From Megascapheus bottae (lineage: Eukaryota; Chordata; Mammalia; Rodentia; Geomyidae), in the NCBI GenBank assembly GCA_024803745.1, contig JANJXV010000024.1:10865427-10929426 (forward strand): a stretch of 64,000 bases of DNA. Direction: 5' to 3'. A model generated the notes under the pieces. The model was not told the origin of the DNA, did no database searches, and saw only the letters and a program-made list of their open reading frames with translations. Below, piece by piece: positions 48,904 through 60,790 of this stretch (the stretch's first letter is position 1; each line of letters opens with the position of its first letter). The translations under genes were made by a program, and so were the position numbers.

Positions 48904-49124
48904 TTTGTCAGTTGTTGGTCTTGAATTCAGGGCCTGGGTGCTGTCCCTGAGACTTTATGCTTAAGGCTAGCACTCTACCACAGTTCCATTTCCAGATTTT
49001 GAGTGTTTAATTGGAGGTAAGAGTCTCATGGAGACTTTTCTGCCTAGGTTGTCTTTGAACTGAAATCCTCAGATTTCCTTCTGAGTAGCTAGGGTAACAG
49101 GTGTGAGCCACTGGTGCCAGGCTT
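48904..49124 (-). mobile_element. 7SL/B1-type + Geo-like dimeric SINE, full length
   Basis: On the minus strand, GCCTGGCACCAGTGGCTCAC starts the left arm. The right arm ends with GCCCTGAATTCAAGACCAAC. The linker is intact. Confidence 0.88.
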
Positions 49125-50364
49125 CTAGATCCCCTTTTAAAATACCCATTTTCATGAGTGCTCATGCTTCTGAGGAAGAAACCATGTTTCCTTTACCTAC
49201 CTCCTCTAGGCACCTATGTAGTTCCCTCAGATGCCACAGTGCATGGCTTAGCTAGAACTTGGACATAATCAACCACAACCACATACAGCAATCACAGTGA
49301 AATGGAGATACTAATATAGTATCATCCAAATAGTATCAGTCACTCTTGGTTTCTAGCAAATGTCCAGGGGTAATGGCTTCCTGTTTAGTTAGATATCAAT
49401 AAAATGCCAGAGACAAGACTGGCCAGATTGGTCAACATCAGCCAAGTTGACAGAGAAATTCAGGCACCAAAAAAAAGGGGGGATAGTTCTAAAGGTAAGA
49501 AAAAAACAAAAAGAAAAACAAAAAACAAAATAAGCAACTATAACAAAAAAAGGTCTTAACACAAAAGAGAATGAAGACAAGAGGCCAAAATGAGGAAAAA
49601 GTAGACGACCAAGGAATATTCAGACAAATGATAGCTTTGAACTGAAATACACAGATGAAAATATTCAGATTGCTTAGGAAAGGCAAAATAATCAGTGGTC
49701 TTGACACAGGTTATGAGCTTATTCCGTGATTCTAAAGCAGTTCCATTTCTGGAGTTTTATTTGTTTTTGTTCTTCACTTTAACAGACATTTGTTCAACCA
49801 TATATGCCAACATTTGTACCTAGTTTCTATGAGAAATCACTCCTTTCTTTTTTTCTCTTCTATCTCTGCCACCTTTGGCAGCTATTTCTCTTGTGTTCTT
49901 TCTTCCTTGTAATATTAATATTCATCTGTTACATTTCTCTTTTCACTTTACACACATGCTAGGATGTAGTCTAAATGTCTCTAGTGAACGCCAGACCTCT
50001 GTTTCTAATTTGACATTTCAACTTGAGTATCCAAAATATGTCCCCAAACTTGACACCCTGTGCCAGCATAATGTAGGGTCAACTGACCTTCTGGGACCTC
50101 AACTGATAGCTAGGCAGCCAGCCTAGTCCGAAATTTATGAGTGCTACATGCTTTATTACACACTGTTCAGTTACACAGTTTTCCTATTCTGCAATTCAAG
50201 GTATAATTTTGAGCTGATTATTAGAAGTAAAGACTACTCAAAGGTTAAATTTAGACTCATATTTCCTCAAGAACAAACCATGATATGACCAATAGGTTTT
50301 TATTGCAAAGGTCAGTTTACCAGCACTGACTATGGTAAGTTTTTGCACTTCGTTTGTTTTGCAT
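49125..50364. other. Unique intronic sequence
   Basis: A-rich tracts at 49468-49560; no gene recognised. Confidence 0.5.
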
Positions 50365-50585
50365 TTAGGCCAGGCTTAGGGCTTGAACTTAGGGTTTGGG
50401 CACCGTCATTAAGCTTTTTTTCCTCAAAGTTAGTGCTCTACCATATGAGCCACAGCTCCACTTCAGCTTTTTTAGTGCTTAGATGGATGAGTCTCATAGA
50501 CTTACCTGACCAGCCTGGCTTCAAACCTCAATCCTCAGATCTCCTGAGTAGTTAGGATTAAAGGTGTGAGCCACTGGCACCCAGC
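50365..50585 (-). mobile_element. 7SL/B1-type + Geo-like dimeric SINE, full length
   Basis: On the + strand it ends CTCCTGAGTAGTTAGGATTA AAGGTGTGAGCCACTGGC. Right-arm landmarks GAGCCACAGCTCCACTTC and GGGCTTGAACTTAGGG precede. Confidence 0.88.
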
Positions 50586-50595
50586 TTGACTAAGT

Positions 50596-50756
50596 AGTCC
50601 TTAGACCTTGGTATTTGATGTTGTCAGCAAACCTACAGCATCAGGATCCATATCACCTGAGAACCAGTTATAAATGCAGAATCGCAGGCCCAGACCTAAA
50701 AAATGTGAGCCTGCATAAAACAAAATCCCTAGGTACTAAGTTGGAGAAGCATTATT
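50596..50756 (+). mobile_element. MER5A-like hAT DNA transposon fossil
   Basis: CAGCATCAGGATCCATATCA CCTGAGAACC, AGAAATGC-like TATAAATGCAGAATCGCAGG CCC, AGACCTA and GTTGGAGAAGCATTATTG follow MER5A/Charlie3 order. Non-autonomous. Confidence 0.72.
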
Positions 50757-51649
50757 GCAGTTTAAAAAATTGGATGTGTACTCAAGAGCTTCATATTTTC
50801 TTTTGAAACATTTCCCTATGATGCTCAAGGGAATTTATATACAAGGATTATGTTTTGGCAGGTCTAACTGGTGTCATTGTGAGATGATTGAAAACCTCCC
50901 CCTATTTCACCTTATGAAGGAGTTAATGCTTTCACCATGATGCTCACTTCCTCTAAGGTGAGCAACATCTTCTGCTAAGTAGAACTTGGGCTTGAGAAAT
51001 ATACTGCTTCCCAAGTTATATTTTAGAGAGCATGATGTTTCAATCGTTGTATCAAATGTTGGCATGGAGTTTATTTTTCGTGTCACAGCAAATCTATACA
51101 CTAAGGAATATATCATATGAAGGGCTGAGTCAGTAAGTGGTTTTTAAATGTATTTCTTACTTATTTGAAAATAGCAGATGAGTCTTTAGAAAATAAAAAT
51201 TTGACAAAGCCCACAAGATTAAATGTCAAAAACACAGTGCAATATACCCAATCACCAATAAAATTTCCATAACATTCATATGCAAATTTTATGAGCTATC
51301 CATTTCTGTCTAGTTCTTGCTGCTTTGGGAGACCATGAAAAACACTTGTTCCCATTGTGTCCTCCATACCATCGATCCAGTCTATGTGTCTGGAGAAGTT
51401 AGCTGATTTTTCAGAGGCTTCAGCTAACAGACTGAGCTGATTTATTACAAACATGTCTCAAGGGTTAAAAAGAATGAATAATTGGAAATGGAAACAGAGA
51501 AAGGGAATGATGACCCACCATGAGTAGGGAAACCTCACTTTGCTCCTTTGCAGTGCCTTGTAGCCCAAAAACCTAGTCATAGAAGTATGTTTCTCCTGTT
51601 TGCCATGGAAGAAATGGGATCCAACTCTTTTTAGTACCCCATTTTTTTG
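50757..51649. other. Unique intronic sequence
   Basis: Nothing recognised. Confidence 0.5.
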
Positions 51650-51935
51650 ACTATTTTTATTTTATTGTCAGGATAATGTATAGAGGAGTTACAGTTACAT
51701 TCGTCAGGTGCATTACTTCTCGCACATTGATACCCCTTCTCATGTTTTTGTCCCCGTTTCCCTTCCCCCTCCCAAACATCTTGTTTCCCCCCTTCCCTTC
51801 CCTATTTCAAATAAACATATATACAATATTACAGGTAACAAAGTCAGATACAATAACAACATGAGATTAACCACCAGGGCAAAAAAAAAGAGAAGAGAAA
51901 TTACATAGTACATTAAGAACAACTAGGGTTCTTAT
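51650..51935 (-). mobile_element. L1 3' UTR fragment
   Basis: On the + strand, TTTTATTGTCAGGATAATG, GAGGAGTTACAGTTACATTC, C-rich tract 51752-51773, CCTATTTCAAATAAACATAT and ACATTAAGAACAAC are the inverted 3' UTR seen at 52649-52978. Confidence 0.82.
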
Positions 51936-52600
51936 GAGCATCTCTGCTGTGAAAATCTTACAGTCTTGGATCTCAAATTCTGGTCACCCAAAATATGACT
52001 GTCCCAATGTCTTTCACACTTAGTCAATGAGGTTCTATGCCTGGATTCATTTGATAAGGAAGAAAAAAAGTCTTTTTGTACCTGAGTACTTAGCAGCAAA
52101 TGCATTCTTGTGCTTACTTCCTAAGATAGGGTAGGCTTATAAGCTGAAACTTTGGGGTATACTGTTATTCTCCAGTAGATTCCATAGTAATATTTTGAAC
52201 ACAGTCCATAATGTATATATGTTATTGATTAATTGCCTTGTAATCACAGGAAAACAACACAGATTCCCAATTTTTTTCCTTAATATTTACTGTCTACCTA
52301 GTAAAACTTTTTTTCAAAATCTTCCTATATTTTTGGTCCTTAAGTGAAAATATACTTTTCTGTTTTTATGAGTAGCTGATTCCTTCTTCTCAGGCCATAA
52401 CTGAGATATATGAAGACATTTATTGTCTTTCTAATTCTCTCTAATTTTCTAAAATAATCTAAGTATGTAAATGTCTTCACAATGGCTTGCCAAGGATGCT
52501 ATGTAAATATCACTGAGTTCTCTTAAAAAGTAACAAGAACAAAACGAAACAAAAACCTGACAGGTGGTTTTTTTTTAATAATAGTATATTTACCATTTGC
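51936..52600. other. Unique intronic sequence
   Basis: AT-rich; no gene recognised. Confidence 0.45.
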
Positions 52601-52648
52601 CCCCAACTTTGAAACAATAGAGCAACTGGGATCAGAAGTATACCCAAA

Positions 52649-52978
52649 ATGAAAGGATCTCCAGGATATAGAGATCCAGAACTTTATCTTGTGTGGTTGT
52701 TGTTCTTAATATACTATATTATTTCTCTTTTTTGTTGTCCTTTGGTTAATCTCATATTATTACTTCATCTGTCTTTGTAACATAATTGTATATACGTTTA
52801 TTTGTTTACTTGAAATAGGAAAGGGAAGGGAGAAATCAAGATGATTGGGAGGGGTGGGGAGAGAGAAATGGGGACAAAAACATGAAAAGGGTTACCAATG
52901 TGTGAGAAGTAATGCACTTGCTATCTGGTGAATGTAACTGCAACTACTCTATACATTACAATTAAAAAATTTAAAAAA
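52649..52978 (+). mobile_element. 5'-truncated L1 insertion with perfect target-site duplication
   Basis: GTTGTTGTTCTTAATATAC, G-rich tract 52821-52873, GGGTTACCAATGTGTGAGAA, CTATCTGGTGAATGTAACTG and an A tail. Identical 15-bp repeats AGAAGTATACCCAAA lie at 52634-52648 and 52979-52993. It is inserted into the older L1. Confidence 0.93.
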
Positions 52979-53355
52979 AGAAGTATACCCAAAGACTCAA
53001 CAAACCATCATCAAATCAAATCCAGAAGTATACAGAAAGGATAATAAACAATGGCCAGCAAATTATGTAATCAATTCACAATATAATAAGATTCATACAA
53101 AAATCATGGAATCATCTCAATTTATGTAGAGAAGAAAGTGCTTGAAATTTTCAATAATCATTGCTTAAACAAATTCTCAACAAGTTAGAACTATAGTGGA
53201 ACCTCCTCACCACAACAAAGGCTATATGAATTGGAAATAGTTGTCTGTTCTGTACAAGGAAAGTATCTAGCTTATTACTTCTATTCAGAAATATGCTAGA
53301 AAGTCTAGCCAGTACAGTAGGGAAAACAGAGAATAAATAGGCAAAAGGATAGTTA

Positions 53356-53398
53356 GGGAGATGGATGGATTGGATGATAGATGGGTGGATGGATGGGT
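53356..53398 (+). repeat. (GGAT)n imperfect microsatellite
   Basis: Imperfect GGAT units with interruptions (GATGGATGGATTGGATGATA). Confidence 0.85.
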
Positions 53399-53420
53399 AC
53401 ATAAATTGAAAGGAAAGACT

Positions 53421-53652
53421 AGGCACCAGTGGCTCATACCTACAATCCAAGCTACTCAGCAGTCTGAGATCTGAGGACCCAAGTTCAAAGCCAGCCTGGG
53501 CTGATAAATCCCAGAGACTCAATGAACCACCCAAAAGCCAAAGTGGGACTGTGGAGCAAGTGACTGAGCACCAGCCTTAAGCAAAATAGTTAAGGAAGAG
53601 CTCATGATTCTGAGTTCAAGCTCCACTACTGATGCACACAAAAAGGGAAAAA
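53421..53652 (+). mobile_element. 7SL/B1-type + Geo-like dimeric SINE
   Basis: GGCACCAGTGGCTCATACCT, GTCTGAGATCTGAGGACCCA, right arm GATTCTGAGTTCAAGCTCC, A-rich tail. Inserted in the old L1. Confidence 0.87.
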
Positions 53653-54629
53653 AGAAAAAGAAAAAAGAAATGAGCGATTGGAACTTGTATTTACTTATAG
53701 ATAATATAATTATCTACACGCAAATCCTAAAGAATCTACAAAAAAGTTACTAAAATGAATAGGTAAGTTTAGTAATGTCACAAGATACTAGGACATTATA
53801 AAAACAAAGTAATTGTGTTTCTATGTCAACACTTCTTTAAGTGAAATAGAGACAAATTTAACAAACCATAAACAAAAAATGTGCATTGAAAAATATAAAA
53901 TATTACCTAGAATATTAGAAGAACATATAAATGAATGGAAAGATGTTCACCGATCAGAAAACTCAATGATGTTGTGATTTCAATTATGCAAATTAATCTC
54001 AAATTAATTTAAAGGTTTACTGTAACTGCAACTAAAACTTCAGCTTTCCTATAGAAATTGACAGCCTGATCCTATAATCTATTTACAAAAGCAAAGGACA
54101 TAAAATAGCTGAAATAACTTTTACATCTAAAAACAGAATTGGAGAACACTTTATGTGATTTCAAGACTTACTAGAAAACTTACAGTAAAATTGAAATCAA
54201 CCAAGTGAAGTGCTTGTGGCATCAAATTAGACATAAGCTCAATGGAATAAAGGGCCCAGGACTAGTAGATTGAGTTTCTTTAACGATGCCAAGACAATCC
54301 CAACCAATGGTAGAGCAACCAAATGTTCATGTGGGGAAAACATGAATTCACACTTTTCCCAAAAATTAACTCAAAATAAATAGCAACTCAAAAGCCCATG
54401 ATAAAACAATAAAACTATAAGAAGACAATCTTTACAAAATTATGATAAGCAAAATGATTTACAGAAGATACCAAAAGTGCAGCCTACTAGGATAATTAAT
54501 AAATCAGACATCCAAATTTAAAACTTCTGCTTTTCCCAAAGCTTCACTAATAAAATATAATTCATGTCATTCCTACCAATGGCAAGAAAATATGTACAAC
54601 ATACATTTGGTGAAGAACTTTCACCCAGA

Positions 54630-54812
54630 TTTTTTTTTGCCAGTTGTTGGGCCTGAGTGCTGTCCTTGGACTTTCTCAAGGCTAGAGCTCTACCACTTGA
54701 GCCACGGCACCACTTCCAGCTTTTTTCTATGTATGTGGTACTGGGGAATCAAACCTGAGTCTTCGTGCATGCTAGGCAAGCACTCTACCACTAGGCCAAA
54801 CTCCCAGCCCCA
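54630..54812 (-). mobile_element. IDL-Geo dimeric SINE in the old L1
   Basis: On the minus strand: GGCTGGGAGTTTGGCCTAGT, right monomer AGCTGGAAGTGGTGCCGTGG, short deletion, A tail. An 8-bp duplication CACCCAGA is at 54622-54629 and 54813-54820. Confidence 0.92.
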
Positions 54813-55742
54813 CACCCAGAATTTTTAAAGAAATTCATAACTCAATAAATAACACAAATAACTCAAATTTTAAAATAGACAAAAGATTTAAACCAAAATT
54901 CAATTGAAAAGACATACCAATGAATAACTGAAAAGATGCTCAATAGATTCATCTCATGGGGAATAAATGTTAAAATTACAATCAATAAGATAAAAGTATA
55001 CACCCACTATAATGGCTAAAGTTAGAAACTGACTATTCCAAGTTTAGACAAGTTTAGGTTATTACAAGTTTAGAAGCAACTGAAACTCCATACATTGCTG
55101 ATCAGAGTACAAATTGGCATAATCATACTAGATAATAATTTGTCAAAATTATCTGACATACAAATCTTTATCAGGAGAAAAGAGATGGATGGATAGATGG
55201 AGAGAGACATAAATAGATGATAAAGAGATAAACTGATAAAATATTTATTCTTATGTATATGCTTTCTAAAATTTAAACATATGTACATACATATAATCTG
55301 GCAATTTATATTTATTCTGAAGATACAAAAATATAAGTACACAGATTGTACTCAAATGTTTATTCTAGCTTTATTATATAATATATATAACACATATATC
55401 CTCAAATAAAAGGCAAAGTACTATTCACCAACAGATGATTGGATAAACAAATAATGTTAAAACAACAAAATAGAACACAAAATAGAAAAGCACAAAATAC
55501 TGGTGTACATGAGTAACTCAAAAGTATTAAAATTAAATTATTAATAAAGTAATTCATTATTAGTTGACCTAAAAACCTCAAAAGTCAATCCCTAGAAACT
55601 ACATTCAATATAATTCCATCTATTGTACCACCAGAAAAAGGCTAATCTAATGTGTAATAGGAAAGCAAATCAACGCTTTTCTGGAACTAGAGCAGAATGG
55701 GAGATTTTTAAGAATGAGGTAATGATAAAAACAATCGAGAAG

Positions 55743-55951
55743 GGGCCGAGAGTTTGGTCTAGTGGTTAAAGTGCTTGCCTAGCATGCATGAAGACCCAGG
55801 TTCGATTCCTCGGTACCACATACATAGAAAAAAAGCTGGAAGTGGTGCTGAGGCTCAAGTGATAGAGCTCTAGCCTTGAGAAAAAATCCAAGGACAGTGC
55901 TCAGGCCCTGAGCTCAAGCCCAGGACTGGCAAAAAAAGAAAAAAAAAAAAG
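55743..55951 (+). mobile_element. IDL-Geo dimeric SINE, first of two at one site
   Basis: GGCCGAGAGTTTGGTCTAGT, B box GGTTCGATTCC, right monomer GCTGGAAGTGGTGCTGAGGC, CCCAGGACTGGC, A tail. The target repeat CAATCGAGAAG (55732-55742) returns as CAATGGAGAAG (55952-55962), one mismatch. Confidence 0.92.
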
Positions 55952-55962
55952 CAATGGAGAAG

Positions 55963-56206
55963 CCAGGTCAGTGGCTCATGCCTATAATCCTAGCTACTCA
56001 GGAGGCTGAGATCTGAGGATCAAGGTTCAAAGCCAGCCCAGGCACAAAAGAACTTGAGACTCTTTCTCCAATTAACCCCTAAAAAACAGGAAGTGGGGCT
56101 TGGCTCAAGGGTAGGTCTGTATCCTGGAGCTCAAAAGCTCAGGGACAGCGGCTAGGCTGAGTTCATGCCTCACGACCCACCAAAAAAAAAAAAAAAAAAA
56201 AAAAAA
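55963..56206 (+). mobile_element. 7SL/B1-type + Geo-like dimeric SINE, second of two at one site
   Basis: GCCAGGTCAGTGGCTCATGC, CTACTCAGGAGGCTGAGATC, right arm GCTGAGTTCATGCCTCACG, a long pure A tail (about 24 A). GCAATGGAGA flanks it at 55951-55960 and 56207-56216. Confidence 0.93.
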
Positions 56207-56501
56207 GCAATGGAGATCTTTAGATGGAAAAATGCTGAGCTCAACTATACAGATAGTATATAGGTTTGATCTTTATGAAAACACATAAAGTTATGTACTT
56301 AAAATGTTATATATTATTATTTTAAACATCTTCAATACCTGATCTCTTATGTGCTAGTCTATCACCTTCAAAATCAAGCCATGAAGCTTTTTAAAGCCTA
56401 GATATCTTCCTTTCCAACTTCCATATTCACCAATACTCAAATTTGTATAGTCACTAAGTTCCATTTCCCTTCAAAAATATCTAAGCCTAAGGGGTAAAAA
56501 A

Positions 56502-56590
56502 TGTTCAAGAAGTAATGTACCTACCACCTGATGAATGTAACTGTAACCCCTCTGTACATCACCCGAACAATCAAAAAACAAATAAAATAG
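56502..56590 (+). mobile_element. L1-type 3' terminus (last about 80 bp only)
   Basis: AAGTAATGTACCTACCACCT GATGAATG, TAACTGTAACCCCTCTGTAC, ATC..., A-rich tail: the same terminal text as the L1 ends at 35230, 52908 and 57815. Confidence 0.75.
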
Positions 56591-57524
56591 GTCAATTCCT
56601 TGGTATCTACAGGGAACTCAAGAAACTAATCCCCCCCAAACCCAATAAAACATACACTAAATTGGCAAGGGAACTAAAGAGAGATTTATCAGAAGAGATT
56701 AAAATGGCAGAAAAGCATATGAGAAAATGTTCATCATCTATGGTCATAAAGGAAATGCAAATAAAAACAACCCTAAGATACCCCAACAAGAATGGCCAAG
56801 ATTTTGAACTCAGATAATGACAGTTGCTGGCGGGGTTGTGGAGAAAAAGGAACCCTACTACACTGCTGGTGGGAATGCAGACTTGTTCAGCCACTCTGGA
56901 AAGCAGTGTGGAGGTTTCTTAAAGAACTGAAAATAGACCTTCCCTATGATCCCGCCATACCACTTCTGGGCATCTACCCTGAACATCATGACTCAAGACA
57001 TTATAAGGACACCTGCTCAGCTATGTTCATCTCTGCACTATTCACAATAGCCAGGCGATGGAAACAATGCAGATGTCCTACTGCAGATGAATGGATACAG
57101 AAAATGTGGTATATATACACAATGGAATTCTCATAGCCAACTGACAAGATAAAATAATGGCATTCACAGGGAAGTGGATGAATCTAGAGCGAATCATGTT
57201 GAGTGAGACAAGTCAAGACCAAAGGAACAAAAGGCACATGGTATCCTTAATATGTGGCTATTAAATCCAAAGAGTACAAGAGCGAGGACTCAAAACTGCA
57301 TACCCAAAGCTATGGACATGGTAATGGAAATATAACTATATAGACATAAAAACCTATGACTCTATAGACACAATGTTTTATTTCATAAATTAATATGTTT
57401 CTATGACATACAAACCCTTGGCCTAATTATGATTAAGTTCTAAATACTAAGTCCCAGTGATTGTAAATCGAGATTCCCTCCTTGAACACTTGCATGTTAA
57501 ACTTGTCATTTAAAATATGATGTA
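56591..57524 (+). mobile_element. L1 fragment: ORF2 C-terminal region and start of 3' UTR
   Basis: A + strand frame (56792-57136) encodes the ORF2 cysteine-rich C-terminus: CWRGCGEKGTLLHCWWEC, LPYDPAIPLLGIYP, then DEWIQKMWYIYTME before a stop. Upstream, at 56591-56790, is the preceding ORF2 DNA in another frame, showing a frameshift or deletion. ORF2 is the L1 endonuclease/reverse transcriptase; this remnant has neither domain and cannot be active. Confidence 0.92.
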
Positions 57525-57900
57525 GAATGATTGTTGTTCTTAAGGTATTATGCTATCTCTCATCTCTTTTTGCTGTCCCTTGGTTATCTCATATTGTTAC
57601 AGTATCTTTGTTATCTGATATATCGGATATATTAGTATTTGGTTATTTGAAACTGGATAGGGAACGGGGGAAAACAAGATGAGGGTTGGGGATGTGGGGG
57701 AGGAAAATGGGGACCAAGACATATGAAAGGGTATCAATGTATGGGAATTAATGCACTATCTGGTAAATATCATGTAACCCTTCTATTAATTACAATAAAA
57801 AATATATGAAAAAAAAGAAGTAATGCACCTACTATCTGGTGAATGTAACTGTAACCCCTCTATACATTACAATAAAAAATGCTCTTATAAAAAAATAAAT
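57525..57900 (+). mobile_element. Younger L1 3' UTR insertion with 13-bp target-site duplication and a second terminal copy
   Basis: GAATGATTGTTGTTCTTAAG, G-rich tract 57683-57712, CTATCTGGTAAATATC, A tail near 57800. The last about 70 bp of an L1 then come again (57815-57885), with another A-rich tail. AAAATATGATGTA flanks the whole at 57512-57524 and 57901-57913. Confidence 0.8.
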
Positions 57901-57913
57901 AAAATATGATGTA

Positions 57914-58190
57914 AAAACGTTAATAAATTCTTTAAAAAAACAACAAAAATAAATAAATAAAATAAAATCTAAGCATAGCTAGTTGTACACTGCCCTTTTT
58001 CTCTTGTCTCACATCCCATTATCTCTCATGGTGTCTCACTAGGGATCCTACTGCCCTTCCAATGTGTCTCCTAGACTTCAACCAAATACACATCTGATTG
58101 CTGGTTCTCCAAACTCCCTACTGTCCTTGATATGGTCTATAATGCCTGCCTTGATCCAAGGCACTCTTCAGTCTATTTCATGCATAATCT
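57914..58190. other. A-rich tail and unique sequence
   Basis: AAATAA-type low complexity to about 57970, then unique sequence. Confidence 0.5.
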
Positions 58191-58560
58191 AGGCCTCCAT
58201 ACATTGGCTATAAGGCTTTTGTCCAGCTCTTGAAGTGATTTGTTCTTCCCCTCCCCTGAGTCCTTGCCTCTTCGGATTTTTGCTTTCACATCACTGCATC
58301 AGAAAGCTCTTCCTGCCTCAAACCATCTACAAATCAGAGGCCCCAGACACAGGTTCCCACACACTCCGGCAATTTCCTCTGTGGTACTTGCTGCCATTGC
58401 AAATACACCATTTGGTATAATTTATCCTTTAATGTTTCCATCACCTGTTGAATTTAAGCTTCACAAGAGTAGTAGCTCTATCTATCTTATTCCTTAACAG
58501 ATCTCCAGTACCTACTATTAAAAGGTTCAACAAACATGGATAGAAGAATTAATACAGCCT
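58191..58560 (+). mobile_element. L2 LINE 3' fragment
   Basis: GAAAGCTCTTCCTGCCTCA, then GAATTTAAGCTTCACAAGAG, ATTCCTTAACAGATCTCCAG and GGTTCAACAAACATGG follow the L2 3' terminal order. Diverged. Confidence 0.65.
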
Positions 58561-59865
58561 ACAACAAAGAACCAAGTGAGCCCAAAGTGACAATAAAATA
58601 ATGTGTCAACAATGACCTTCGCTGAGAGCAAGTAGCTTCTTTAATCACTGACATTTTGCTTCTAAAATGGGTCCAGAGGGACCCAGGATTCAGAGTAGAA
58701 TAAACAAGCCTATAAAACGGGAATGTCACTTTATCACTAAAGACTTAGTCACTGAAATAAATCGCTGTGTTTAAAATCTAAAAAAGAAATGGGCTCATTA
58801 TCTGAGATGGGTCAAAAAGAATAACTTAAATGAATATAAATATATAAAATACATAATGGGTAAATTCATATAAGAATACTAAAACTTCATTGGTCATCAT
58901 GCCAGTTGCTAGGACATAATGCATTGCTCTGAAAATTCATATAAAAAATAAGAAAATCAAATACTGAATATGTTTTTTCACCAGTTCAAAGAACAAAAGA
59001 CTTCAACTTCCTCTAATAAGTACAGAATCATTTCTATGGTTGTGACACTCATACTTAACTATGTTTAAGCTGTGTGTAACTTGATCTTTCCTGTTCTATG
59101 GAAAAGTCAGAGGCATCTCTCTAACTTCCACAGGTTTTCCATGACACAGGACCGATAGGCTGAAGTTTGGTTATATAAAGAGACTTAAATGTGGATACAT
59201 TCAAGATGCTTTGTGGAGCATGTAGAAGGCCAACACCAAGAGTCTGTGCTGAATTTGGTAGGTGGAGGAAAACCACAAGTAGATGTTCTTTCTTAGCAAT
59301 GGGGCAACACTACCAGTGCTGTGCTTTATAAAAATAAATCTGGCAGCATACATTAAAATAGACTGCCAAATGGAGGGACAAGGAGTGCAGAAAGACTTGT
59401 GAAGTTATTACAATATTTAAAGAAGCTGTCATAATGGCCTGAAGTGGGGTGAGACCAATGGGAATGGCAGTTCCAGAAGCTAGAGGGGAAGTATAATTAG
59501 ACAAAGGCTAACCATTGATTTTTTTCAAAGAAAGGCATAAACACATAGAATTAGATGTGATGACTGATAAATGGCTTGTGATAATAATACTGTCTGTCAG
59601 GACTCAGTTCTCCAGCTCTAAGCAAATAAAAAGTTCACAACATTCTTTTGTAACAATACAAATGTCAAGTGGTCAAGCCTTACTATTGTATCACAAGCTA
59701 ACCAAGTAATAGAAATCTCTTGAGTACTCAGAAAGGTGACAGTAGACATGAAGATTCAGAAAACAAAGGTAATATGAGGTAAGCCTCGAGAGCAGACCCT
59801 ACTGCAACTAAGCCAGAGAGAAAGACAGACAGAGACCAAGGCACGAAAGAGGGAAGGAGAAAAAG
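58561..59865. other. Unique intronic sequence
   Basis: No gene or confident repeat. Confidence 0.5.
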
Positions 59866-59982
59866 CTGAATGTTGGGGTTCATGCCTGTATCCTACACAG
59901 AAAGTAGAGTTATGGCGCAAAGTGGTAGAGTGATAGCCTTGAGTACAAAAGCACCCCAGCCCCAAGTTCAAGCTCCATGATT
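59866..59982 (+). mobile_element. Shortened 7SL/B1 + Geo-like SINE
   Basis: GTTCATGCCTGTATCCTAC, then right-arm GCAAAGTGGTAGAGTGATAG CC and CCCAAGTTCAAGCTCCATGA. The middle is deleted. Confidence 0.7.
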
Positions 59983-60216
59983 GATGGAAGGAAGGAAGGA
60001 AGGAAGGGAGGGAGGGAGGGAGGGAGGGAGGGAGGGAGGGAGGGAGGAAGGAAGGAAGGAAGGAAGGAAGGAAGGAAGGAAGGAGGGAAGGCAAAGAAAA
60101 GAGAGAAAAAAGAGAAAGAGAGAGGGAGAGAGAGGGGGAGAGAGGGAGAGAGGGAGAGAGAGGGGGGGGAATATAAGAGAGAGAATATGAAAGAGAGAAT
60201 ATGATAGAGAGAATAT
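59983..60216 (+). repeat. (GGAA)n/(GGGA)n/(GA)n homopurine microsatellite
   Basis: GGAA units, then GGGA units, then GGAA again, then GA-rich units with GAGAGGGA, to about 60216. It begins exactly at the tail of a SINE. Confidence 0.95.
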
Positions 60217-60790
60217 GAGAGATCCAGCTGATAGTGGAACCAAATGAAAGCTAATTTCCCTATGATACAGGACACACTAGTGTATGGAAGGAAAAATGGA
60301 AGCACATAACCCAAGGACTAAGACAGGTATAAGAATTTGGGTGACATCCTTGCAATTTTCAGTGTAAGACTAAATAGTCAACTACAAGTATAAAATCAAA
60401 CACAAGTACAAAATCAAACACAAGCATAAATCCTAGTAAAAAGTATATATTACATTAGATTTGGAAGGCTCAGTCTAAACTCCTAATGTCTTTTATTTTT
60501 CTATGTGGATTTTCTAACTCTATCTTTTCAAAGAGCTAAATACAATGAAATAGGGAGCACTGTACTCTCCCAGCATGGAGATTATTGTTCTGAATACCAT
60601 GGCCCACTGAAATGAAGCAACACTCCTGCTGCGAATCACTTCTTCCTAGGATATAGTACATACTGAAGCTGGGACCTCAATGCTCCAGAAATCTAGAACA
60701 GCCTCCAAGACACTAGGGAGGGGAAGGGGAAGCACAGAAATGGTGGGAGAGAGGGCAAACAAATGCAGCAGAAAGACTAGACACTATGTT
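60217..60790. other. Unique intronic sequence
   Basis: A short AAATCAAACACAAGTAC-like triplicate (60385-60428); otherwise nothing recognised. Confidence 0.5.

Larger units (their letters stand above)
52601..56335 (+). mobile_element. Ancient L1 (L1M-type) ORF2 and 3' UTR fossil, interrupted repeatedly
   Basis: ORF2 reverse-transcriptase DNA is visible though riddled with stops: ATCATGGAATCATCTCAATT, then ACTTCTATTCAGAAATATGC and AAGTCTAGCCAGTACAGTAG (53270-53320). The thumb/C-terminal region runs through 53680-54600, and terminal text such as CACCAACAGATGATTGGATA lies near 55427. The 3' UTR ends near 56330 (ATAAAGTTATGTACTTAAAA). It is broken by a younger L1 end (52649-52978), a SINE (53421), a SINE (54630) and two SINEs (55743, 55963). 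Coding potential is lost. Confidence 0.8.

Noticed and set aside
56792..57136. 114-codon + strand frame as a host gene
   Set aside because: It is the L1 ORF2 C-terminus (CWRGCGEKGT..., MWYIYTME) in a dead fragment, not a host protein.
59910..60314. 134-codon minus-strand frame with PSFLPS repeats resembling a signal-peptide or membrane protein
   Set aside because: Artefact of the GGAA/GGGA microsatellite; no start context or real domain.
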